A DNA stretch of 28,156 bases, from positions 1 through 28,156 of the forward strand of contig JAGUYV010000034.1 in assembly GCA_020061125.1 (NCBI GenBank). Direction: 5' to 3'. This document shows positions 22,540 to 28,156 of the stretch, in pieces (the stretch's first letter is position 1; each line of letters opens with the position of its first letter). The DNA is from a bacterium. Its GTDB lineage: Bacteria > UBP15 > UBA6099 > DSWB01. The notes under the pieces were generated by a model. That model ran no database searches and was not told the DNA's origin. It worked only from the letters and a program-made list of their open reading frames with translations. A program made the translations under genes and the position numbers.

Positions 22540-23025
22540 GTGAGCGAATCCCCTGCCCGCAGGCGCGGGTTTTACATGCTGATCATCCATCTGCCGGCAA
22601 GCGCGCGCATCGCCGTGGGCGCTCTCGGCGAATTCCTGTTCAAGAAGGGCTATTACATTTATGTGGGTTCGGCCCAGGGCGGGCTGGACCAGCGCGTGTC
22701 ACGGCATTTAAGGCCGGACAAGCCGCTGCGCTGGCACATTGATTACCTGCTCGAACATGCGCGCGTGGTGGAAACGCTCATGTTTGACACCACCGGCGTG
22801 CGGGACGAGCAGGATTTGCGGCGGCGGCTCCTGGGCATGCCCGGCGGGGACGGCCGGGACCTTGAGGAACTCCCCACCGAGTGCCTGCTGGCGCGGTCCG
22901 TGGCCGCGCAGCACGGGGCGTCGGCGCCTGCGGCGGGATTCGGTTCGTCCGATTGCAAATGCGACACGCATCTGTTCTATCTGCCCGATCCGGGCATGCT
23001 GCAATTCACAAATTCCACGCACTGA
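22540..23025 (+). CDS. GIY-YIG / DUF123 family protein
   Basis: The protein of about 161 residues is a DUF123 (COG1833) GIY-YIG-type protein. It has GFYMLIIHLP at the first strand, GYYIYVGSAQGGLDQRVSRHL for the YIG part and conserved Arg, KPLRWHIDYLLEHARV, and a C-terminal SAPAAGFGSSDCKCDTHLFYL with the family's cysteine/His group. Relatives are called Uri-superfamily endonucleases, but their biological role is not established. The GTG at 22540 has GGACGGAG about 10 nt upstream and gives an N-terminus close to the domain start. An ATG at 22513 or a TTG at 22483 are alternatives with weaker sites. It is divergent from the GH98-like gene. Confidence 0.85.
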   Translation: MSESPARRRGFYMLIIHLPASARIAVGALGEFLFKKGYYIYVGSAQGGLDQRVSRHLRPDKPLRWHIDYLLEHARVVETLMFDTTGVRDEQDLRRRLLGMPGGDGRDLEELPTECLLARSVAAQHGASAPAAGFGSSDCKCDTHLFYLPDPGMLQFTNSTH

Positions 23026-23057
23026 AAACATGAATGAACGGAATGCGAATGCGTCCG

Positions 23058-23486
23058 TCACCGCAGCATGAGGGCGATGACCATGGCGATGATGAGGAAC
23101 ATGGAGAGGATGACCATGACCTCGGGGAAAATGGACAATGAAATGGCGCCGCGGCGGATCATGCCGCGCACGACCAGGAACCGCCAGCCGGACACAAGAA
23201 TGAGCACGCCGGAAAGGATGAAGGAGAACATGCTGACCAGGTAAAGGTCTTGTCCGTTGCCCACGGGTGAATTCGCTGCGCCGGGCATGTGCACCATGAT
23301 ATCCAGGCGCTCGACCACGAAACCGAAAACGAGCAGGGCGATGCTGGTGCGGCACCAGGCCAGAAAGGTGCGCTCGTTGGCCATGTGCGTGCGGAAGTCG
23401 TCGTTGGTGGCTCGGCGGCGTCTTGCGTGCGCGACGGGATCCGGCTCGTTTACGATTCTCATGTTCTGGCCGTGTTCCTGTTCCAT
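23058..23486 (-). CDS. DUF202 (YidH-type) membrane protein
   Basis: The 142-residue protein has a charged cytosolic N-terminus followed by the DUF202 signature (HMANERTFLAWCRTSIALLVFGFVVERL). Three transmembrane segments lie at about 44-58, 80-105 and 119-141. Relatives such as YidG/YidH of E. coli are inner-membrane proteins of unknown role. The ATG at 23486 has GGGAGGGG about 12 nt upstream; an internal ATG at 23462 is less likely because it would trim the N-terminal region without a better site. No partner gene stands out. Confidence 0.88.
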   Translation of the reverse strand: MEQEHGQNMRIVNEPDPVAHARRRRATNDDFRTHMANERTFLAWCRTSIALLVFGFVVERLDIMVHMPGAANSPVGNGQDLYLVSMFSFILSGVLILVSGWRFLVVRGMIRRGAISLSIFPEVMVILSMFLIIAMVIALMLR

Positions 23487-23544
23487 AATGGAAGCAAACC
23501 CCTCCCGCAGTCAAAAAGTTTCAGCAATGCCATCAGTGTAACAG

Positions 23545-23574
23545 AAAAAAGCCGCGCACGAAACCGTGCGCGGC
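23545..23574 (-). terminator. Rho-independent terminator of the thiolase-DUF35 unit
   Basis: A perfect 10-bp stem, GCCGCGCACG (23551-23560) with CGTGCGCGGC (23565-23574), encloses a 4-nt loop. On the minus strand it is followed by six T (complement of A 23545-23550). It lies 30 nt downstream of the DUF35 stop. Confidence 0.88.
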
Positions 23575-23603
23575 TCTGGAGTCCTGTATTGCGTGCGCCC
23601 GTG

Positions 23604-24224
23604 TCAGAAGGAGAAATCTTTGGGCAGCTTGCTTTTGGGGGTGCCCAGGGGCACCCAGCTCAAGTCCGTGATGGTGAAGGTGGGATTCTTTTTCTTGAAG
23701 ATGGGAACCACGCGCATGCCGATCTCCGGCTCTCCGTATGAGAGATAGCCCATGAGAATGGTGTCAATGTTCGGGTGCGTGAATTCCACATTGATGAACT
23801 TGATGGGAATTTCAAGAGTGTTGAAAGCGCCGGTGCGTTCGGTGACCATGAATGAGTGAACCGTGCCGGTCTCCTGGGCCACTTTGGTGATGTCCACGGG
23901 CTTGTTTCGGGTGAGGCAGTCCGCGCAGCACGAGCGGAAGGGGATCCAGATGGTGCCGGGGAATTCGCAGTCCGGGTTCACGCACTGCGCGCCCATGAGC
24001 TTGCCCTTGGGCACGCTCTCGAAGAAGATGGCTTCTCCGCCGTAGGAGTGGATGTGCGTAAGCTCACGCGGGTTGGTGACGCCGCACAGCTTGTTCTTCT
24101 CGTTGTAGATGGGCGTGTTCGGTATGATGCGGTGAAAGTTGCCGCTGACCTTGTACTGGCCATTGACGACTTTGACCCTGGGTTCCACGAACTTTTTGGA
24201 TGCGGTCTTTTTGGTGGCGGCCAT
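23604..24224 (-). CDS. DUF35 zinc-ribbon/OB-fold protein, partner of the thiolase
   Basis: The 206-residue protein has a rubredoxin-like zinc ribbon with Cys81-X4-Cys86 and Cys100-X2-Cys103 (CVNPDC...CADC), followed by an OB-fold (about 110-190: ETGTVHSFMVTERTG, GYLSYGEPEIGMRVVPIF). DUF35 proteins form complexes with thiolase-fold enzymes, for example archaeal HMG-CoA synthase/thiolase, BbsA-BbsB, and the Ltp2-ChsH2 steroid side-chain aldolase, where they help bind the acyl-CoA. A lysine-rich N-terminal extension (about 1-20) is additional. AGGAGG lies 9 nt before the ATG. The start is 2 nt after the thiolase stop, so the two are certainly cotranscribed. The longer frame running into the thiolase gene is not used. 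Confidence 0.9.
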   Translation of the reverse strand: MAATKKTASKKFVEPRVKVVNGQYKVSGNFHRIIPNTPIYNEKNKLCGVTNPRELTHIHSYGGEAIFFESVPKGKLMGAQCVNPDCEFPGTIWIPFRSCCADCLTRNKPVDITKVAQETGTVHSFMVTERTGAFNTLEIPIKFINVEFTHPNIDTILMGYLSYGEPEIGMRVVPIFKKKNPTFTITDLSWVPLGTPKSKLPKDFSF

Positions 24225-24226
24225 GA

Positions 24227-25651
24227 TTACTTGCCTCCTTTCAGCCTGGCTTCGGGGCGTTCCACAATGGTGGCGGTGACATGCGAGCCGACGCCGGCGT
24301 GGCTGATGGCCAGAGCGCGCTTGGCGCCCTTGATGGTGAGGTCCTGCCAGTTGCGGGGTTTCTTCTTGCCGAAGGAACGCCAGCGCGCTTCGGAGCCGTG
24401 GATGTCCGCGTGTTTCTTCCAAAGGTGCAGGCCGCATTCGCAGACCTGCATGAGGCCGGTTGCGCCCACGGCGTGCATGCAGCCGATGAGGCCGCCGCTC
24501 GGGTTGGCGGGCAGCTTGCCGGGCTTTTTGGTCTTGGGGTTGATTACATAACAGTCGCCGGATTCCACATAGGTGCGGCCTTCGCCGTAGGGGCGGATGC
24601 CCACATCTTCGTAGCTCTGGATGTCGCTGATGGTGAAGGCGTCGTGCAGTTCCACGAAATCGAGGTCCTTTGTGGGATCCTTGACGCCGGCCATGCCGTA
24701 GGCGTAGTGGCAGGCCATGCGGGCCGCGAGGAACCCGGAGAAGCCGGGGTAGCGGTCTCCGCCCGGGAAGCGCTTGCCCAGATCTGCGTACTGTTCCTTG
24801 GTTTCATGGGGCAGGAGCGGGATTTGCATGTCGCGGCGGTCGGCCACGCGCAGGGAGTGAGACCCGGCGCCCACATGCACCAGCAGCGGATCGTCCGTGA
24901 GCTTGTATGCGGTCTTCTTGTCCGCCACGATGCAGCAGGCCGAGCCTACGCTCATGAGGCAGCAGTCCAGCGCACGCAGGGGATAGGCCACGATGGGCGA
25001 TTCCAGAACATCCTTGACCGTGATTTTCATCGGCCCCTGCGCGAAGGGGTTGTGGATGGCGTAGCCGCGGTTCTTGACCGCGATTTTGGCCATGGTTTCG
25101 CGGAAGGAAGGCTCGCTCTTGCCGAAGATTTGCCAGTAGCGCTGGGCCATGACCGCGTAGTAGCCGGTGTAGATATGGCCCATGGGGGTTTCCCAGTCTT
25201 TGTCCGCGGCGCATGCGATGTAGTTGTTGCCCTCGTCCGTGGGCACTTCGTCCATGCGCTCCCAGCCCAGGGCCAGGGTGCAGTCCGAGTAACCCGAGGC
25301 CACGGCCTTGACCGCCTCCCACAGGGCCGAGCCGCCGGTGGCGCCGCCGGTCTTGATGCCGACATTGCCCAGCGGGTCCAGGCCCAGGCGGTCGTGGATC
25401 ACGGCCTCGCCCAGAAGCTGGTCGCCGAAGTGGTCGGCGAAATAGCCGTAGTAGCAGGTGTGGATGAATTTCTTGAGTTTGGCCGGGGTGGTCCCGATGA
25501 GTTCCGCGGCCATTGTGAGCGCATCAATCGCGAGCTCCTCCTGGCGCTTTTCCGGGAACGCGCGCCGAAACTCGGATTCGCCCGCGGTCACGAGATACAC
25601 ATCCCGCGACATCTTGGGGATCTTGAGCTGCTCTTTGCTGAAAGTGATCAT
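24227..25651 (-). CDS. Thiolase-fold protein (SCP2-thiolase-like) lacking the nucleophilic Cys
   Basis: The 474-residue protein has the thiolase fold: KTGGATGGSAL at 100-110, HDAF at 336-339, NPSGGLIGCMHAVGATG at 383-399 and HAGVGSHVTATIVER near the C-terminus. In thiolases the first motif normally reads like EAACASGGAAL, with Cys as the acyl-accepting nucleophile; here that position is Gly103. His336 of HDAF and His393 of HAVGATG are kept. Such a pattern, with a DUF35 partner, recalls the Ltp2-type retro-aldolases of steroid side-chain breakdown rather than a true thiolase, so the reaction is open. AAAGGAG precedes ATG 25651. An extra insert (about 270-305) is rich in charged residues. Confidence 0.9.
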   Translation of the reverse strand: MITFSKEQLKIPKMSRDVYLVTAGESEFRRAFPEKRQEELAIDALTMAAELIGTTPAKLKKFIHTCYYGYFADHFGDQLLGEAVIHDRLGLDPLGNVGIKTGGATGGSALWEAVKAVASGYSDCTLALGWERMDEVPTDEGNNYIACAADKDWETPMGHIYTGYYAVMAQRYWQIFGKSEPSFRETMAKIAVKNRGYAIHNPFAQGPMKITVKDVLESPIVAYPLRALDCCLMSVGSACCIVADKKTAYKLTDDPLLVHVGAGSHSLRVADRRDMQIPLLPHETKEQYADLGKRFPGGDRYPGFSGFLAARMACHYAYGMAGVKDPTKDLDFVELHDAFTISDIQSYEDVGIRPYGEGRTYVESGDCYVINPKTKKPGKLPANPSGGLIGCMHAVGATGLMQVCECGLHLWKKHADIHGSEARWRSFGKKKPRNWQDLTIKGAKRALAISHAGVGSHVTATIVERPEARLKGGK

Positions 25652-26057
25652 CGCAAACTCCTTTCGGAAGACTTATGATGGGGCCGCCGGGGCGGCTCGT
25701 CATTGCCTGCGTCTCGATGCTTTATTTAAGGAACGCGGCCCGCCGCGCACCTGTGTTGCTTTTCATCAGCGGATTGGTTCGTCAAAACAGATCGTGCATG
25801 GTCTCACGGGGAGCAATCATTCACGACACCTGGGGATGGAGTATATCACAACACCGCGCGGGGGTTCAAGCGGGAATCGTGCAAATCCGTGGGCAGGGGC
25901 GCTGTTGCTCATAAAATATCCGGGCTGGTGGCGGGCGGTTTGCAAGTATTGTAAAATTTTTATTAGAAAGCGGGAAAGTATTTAAAATCAGACGATATGG
26001 TGGTTTCCGCATTTTTTCATGCGGCGGGAGCGGAGCGGCTCCGGACAGAGGTGGAGA
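25652..26057. other. 406-bp divergent intergenic region
   Basis: It lies between the minus-strand thiolase and the plus-strand small TPR-like gene. It holds a good minus-strand promoter at 25840-25869, which leaves a leader of about 180 nt before the thiolase start, and an AT-rich block at about 25935-25990 that may carry the plus-strand promoter. I see no convincing open frame or named RNA in it. Confidence 0.45.
25840..25869 (-). promoter_or_regulatory. Promoter of the thiolase-DUF35 unit
   Basis: On the minus strand, TTGAAC (25869-25864), an 18-nt spacer and TATACT (25845-25840) preceded by TGA, making an extended -10. The predicted start is about 180 nt before the thiolase ATG. Confidence 0.55.
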
Positions 26058-26543
26058 ATGAACACATCAAATCCGAGGAATATCATCATCATCCTGGTTG
26101 CTGGCGTTGTGATCATCGCCGCAGCGTATTTTCTCCTTGGCAGACGCAACGCCCCGGCCACATCCCTGGATCAGCCTTCGCAGGGCATGACCTTCCAGAA
26201 CTGGTACAAGGAAAAATCCGCGGGCGTCGAAAAGGGGCAGGCCGCGTCCGTGCTGTCCGAAGTGGAAGCCAAGCTCGATCCGTCGCAGACGGCGAACCGT
26301 GACCCGGGCATGCTGTATGCGATGTTCGCGCTGCGCGGCGACGCCCTGGTCAAGCTGAACCGGTGCGAAGACGCGGTGGAGAGTTATGAAATGGCCGCCG
26401 GCAATCTGCGGGACGCGCAGTTTCTTTTCATCCGTGACGACGGCAAGGATCCGCGCGATCAGATGATCACCGATGCCGAACGCGCGGCCCAGCAGTCGCG
26501 CCTGGACTCCAAGCTCGAAAAAGCGCGCGCCTGCGCGCAATGA
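26058..26543 (+). CDS. Small membrane-anchored protein with TPR-like region
   Basis: The 161-residue protein has one N-terminal transmembrane helix (about 9-28, IIIILVAGVVIIAAAYFLLG) with a short cytoplasmic lead, so the rest probably faces the periplasm. The soluble part is helical, with ALRGDALVKLNRCEDAVESYEMAAGNL at about 91-117, the pattern of a single TPR hairpin. A charged, coiled-coil-like C-terminus ends in KARACAQ. I do not recognise the family. The ATG at 26058 has GAGGTG about 6 nt upstream. It is convergent with ylqF, with 73 nt between them and no clear terminator. Confidence 0.75.
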   Translation: MNTSNPRNIIIILVAGVVIIAAAYFLLGRRNAPATSLDQPSQGMTFQNWYKEKSAGVEKGQAASVLSEVEAKLDPSQTANRDPGMLYAMFALRGDALVKLNRCEDAVESYEMAAGNLRDAQFLFIRDDGKDPRDQMITDAERAAQQSRLDSKLEKARACAQ

Positions 26544-26616
26544 ATGCTCGAAACATAAACATTCCATAACAATTGCCGTCAAATAGAGCAAGAAGACTTT
26601 GCGTCTCCGTGCGCGT

Positions 26617-27462
26617 TTATTCTTCCTGGAACTGGTCCGGGGTTTCGAGGGTGAGGCCGCGGAACCTGCCGGTGGAGAAATCGCGCAGCAGGATATTGCA
26701 CGCGCGCTCGAGGTCCGCCTCGCCGCCCCTCTGCACGCAACCGCGCCGCCGGGCCAGGGACCCGATCAGGTCCAGGGGTTCTGCCGTGTCCGGCGGGTCC
26801 ATCTGATAGGTTTTCGCGAACAGGCCCGTATATCCGCCAGCGATGACGCGCTGCGCCAGGTATGTGGCCGCGGCCTGGGTGTCGAACATGTTCTCCTGCA
26901 GGCAACCGATGAGACCGAGGATGTGCGCCTGCTCCTCGTTGCGGATCACGGGGTTGATCACTCCGGGCGTGTCGTAGAGGAACACGCCGCCGGGGAGTTT
27001 CACAAGCTGCAGCCCGCGGGTGATTCCGGGCTTTGCACCCGTGTGCGCGCGCCTGTTGCCGGCCAGAATGTTGATGAGCGTGCTTTTCCCGACATTGGGA
27101 ATGCCGATGATGAGGGCCTTGATCATGCGGCCCGGCTCACCGTAGAAAGGGATGTCGAGGCTGGAGAGCAGGGCGCCGGGCTTTGCGTTTTTTCCGAATG
27201 GCAGCTCGGCGGCGATGCGCCCCTGGTCCGCCAGGGCGGTTTTCCATGCGCGGGTGGCCGCAGGGTCGGCCAGGTCCGTTTTGGACAGGATTGTGACATG
27301 GTGCGGGCCGGCGAGGATGCGGGTGAGAATGGGGCAGCGCGAGGCGTGCGGGGCGCGCGCATCCACCACCTCAATGGCGAGGTCCACGGTGGCGGCGAGT
27401 TCCTCCACGCGCTCGATGGCCTTTTTCATGTGGCCGGGGAGTACAGTCTTGCGCTTGCTCAT
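26617..27462 (-). CDS. ylqF: Ribosome biogenesis GTPase, YlqF/RbgA family
   Basis: The 281-residue protein is a circularly permuted GTPase. The G4-like motif SKTD (60-63) comes first, then G1 GIPNVGKST (120-128), a G2 Thr around 148 (PGITRG) and G3 DTPG (164-167). YlqF/RbgA assists a late step of 50S assembly. The usual NKxD G4 motif reads SKTD here, as happens in some members. The C-terminal domain (about 180-281) has ILGLIGCLQENMF and ends near the helical RNA-binding part. Its ATG overlaps the purN stop (ATGA) with AGGAAG just upstream; the frame open to 27621 is an antisense-like extension over purN and is not used. Confidence 0.92.
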   Translation of the reverse strand: MSKRKTVLPGHMKKAIERVEELAATVDLAIEVVDARAPHASRCPILTRILAGPHHVTILSKTDLADPAATRAWKTALADQGRIAAELPFGKNAKPGALLSSLDIPFYGEPGRMIKALIIGIPNVGKSTLINILAGNRRAHTGAKPGITRGLQLVKLPGGVFLYDTPGVINPVIRNEEQAHILGLIGCLQENMFDTQAAATYLAQRVIAGGYTGLFAKTYQMDPPDTAEPLDLIGSLARRRGCVQRGGEADLERACNILLRDFSTGRFRGLTLETPDQFQEE

Positions 27463-28118
27463 TCGCTTCCTTTCGAGCCGCGGATTGTCACTTTGCGCCC
27501 GTTCACCGCGACGCGGCCCTCGGCGAAAAGCTGGATGGCCTGCACGAACAGGGGTTTCTCCGCGGCCTGCACGCGCACGGCCAGTGTGTCCGGCGTGTCG
27601 TCGTCCAGCACGGGCACGCACTGCTGCATGATGATGGCGCCGTGATCGTATTCTTCATCCACGAAATGGATGGTGCAGCCCGAGACTTTCACGCCGTATT
27701 GAATTGCGGCTTCATGCACATGATGTCCGTAGTGGTCCTGGCCGCAGAACGCGGGGATGAGCGCCGGGTGGGTGTTGATGATGCGGTCCCGCCAGGTGCG
27801 GATGAATCGGTTCGAGAGAAACGACATGAAGCCCGCGCAGATTACGAGGTCCACGGGATGTTTCGCCATGGCGTCGAGCATGGCGTCGTTGAGGCGTTCC
27901 ACGGCATCGGCCCCGTGCCGGGCGTTGTATTCCCTGCGGTCGAAGGCGTAGTGCGGGATGCCGTGCTTCTTCGCGCGCTCAAGCCCGAAGGCGTCCTTGT
28001 TGCTGGACAGCACCACCTGGATTTTCGCGTCCAGTGTCTTGTCCTCGATGCGGTCCTGGATGTACTGGAATGTGGTGCCGCCGCCGGAGAGCAGGATGGC
28101 GAGATTCAGAGCGGGCAT
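27459..28118 (-). CDS. purN: Phosphoribosylglycinamide formyltransferase (GART)
   Basis: PurN transfers a formyl group from 10-formyl-THF to GAR, step three of purine synthesis. The 219-residue protein has the N-terminal phosphate loop LSGGGTTFQ (10-18, a variant of the common SGNGSNLQ), VICAGFMSFLS, the active-site INTHPALIPAF with Asn115 and His117, and VSGCTIHFVDEEYDHG with Asp158 as the probable third catalytic residue. It is close to the family length. Formyltransferase-fold relatives exist, but the full set of motifs favours PurN. GGAGG lies 9 nt before the ATG at 28118. It is the upstream partner of ylqF, coupled by a 4-nt overlap. Confidence 0.93.
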   Translation of the reverse strand: MPALNLAILLSGGGTTFQYIQDRIEDKTLDAKIQVVLSSNKDAFGLERAKKHGIPHYAFDRREYNARHGADAVERLNDAMLDAMAKHPVDLVICAGFMSFLSNRFIRTWRDRIINTHPALIPAFCGQDHYGHHVHEAAIQYGVKVSGCTIHFVDEEYDHGAIIMQQCVPVLDDDTPDTLAVRVQAAEKPLFVQAIQLFAEGRVAVNGRKVTIRGSKGSE

Positions 28119-28156
28119 GGCGCTGGACCTCCGGGAAAGGGATGTAAAACGCGCGC

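Overview
The window looks like chromosomal DNA from a GC-rich Gram-negative bacterium. The signs are several signal-peptide and lipoprotein-type proteins, a secreted TlpA-like thioredoxin-fold protein, and an HD-GYP cyclic-di-GMP phosphodiesterase. The mix of non-pyrrolysine MttB homologues, a corrinoid protein, a thiolase/DUF35 pair and an unusual radical-SAM protein suggests an anaerobic or facultative lineage such as Desulfobacterota, or a metagenome-derived phylum with a similar gene set. That placement is inference; no rRNA or tRNA marker is present. TAG serves as an ordinary stop at least twice, so there is no hint of pyrrolysine decoding.

Layout. 1-2.8 kb (minus): M48 peptidase, tandem thioredoxin-fold protein and an NHL-repeat protein cut by the window edge. 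3.0-4.3 kb (plus): queE-queC for 7-deazaguanine synthesis. 4.3-6.0 kb (minus): nitroreductase and radical-SAM protein. 6.0-7.0 kb: HD-GYP protein. 7.4-7.9 kb: HicB/HicA toxin-antitoxin pair beside a 366-bp stretch with no convincing gene. 8.0-11.7 kb: four secreted or lipoprotein genes of mostly unknown role (RsiV-like, unknown, Cys-rich lipoprotein, LprI-like). 11.7-12.4 kb (minus): HEPN/MNT toxin-antitoxin pair.

12.6-20.6 kb (plus) is the most interesting part. It is a tightly packed seven-gene operon with strong Shine-Dalgarno sites, a near-consensus promoter overlapped by an 18-bp palindromic operator, and a closing terminator. In order it encodes a TetR-family regulator, a protein with two CGDB/DUF6379-like repeats around an SCP2-like domain, two divergent MttB-family methyltransferases lacking pyrrolysine, a corrinoid protein, a stand-alone homocysteine S-methyltransferase, and a Cys/Met-metabolism PLP enzyme. 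The simplest reading is removal of a methyl group from an unknown, possibly lipid-like, methylated compound onto the corrinoid, then onto homocysteine, with the PLP enzyme handling the sulfur amino acid. This amounts to a MetH-like activity split into subunits, with MttB proteins as the methyl-donor modules.

20.6-28.2 kb: secreted GH98-like glycoside hydrolase (minus), GIY-YIG/DUF123 protein (plus), DUF202 membrane protein (minus), a thiolase-fold protein lacking the usual nucleophilic Cys paired with a DUF35 zinc-ribbon/OB protein (minus, with promoter, roughly 180-nt leader and terminator), a small membrane-anchored TPR-like protein (plus), and the overlapping purN-ylqF pair (minus). No CRISPR array, insertion sequence, rRNA or tRNA was seen.
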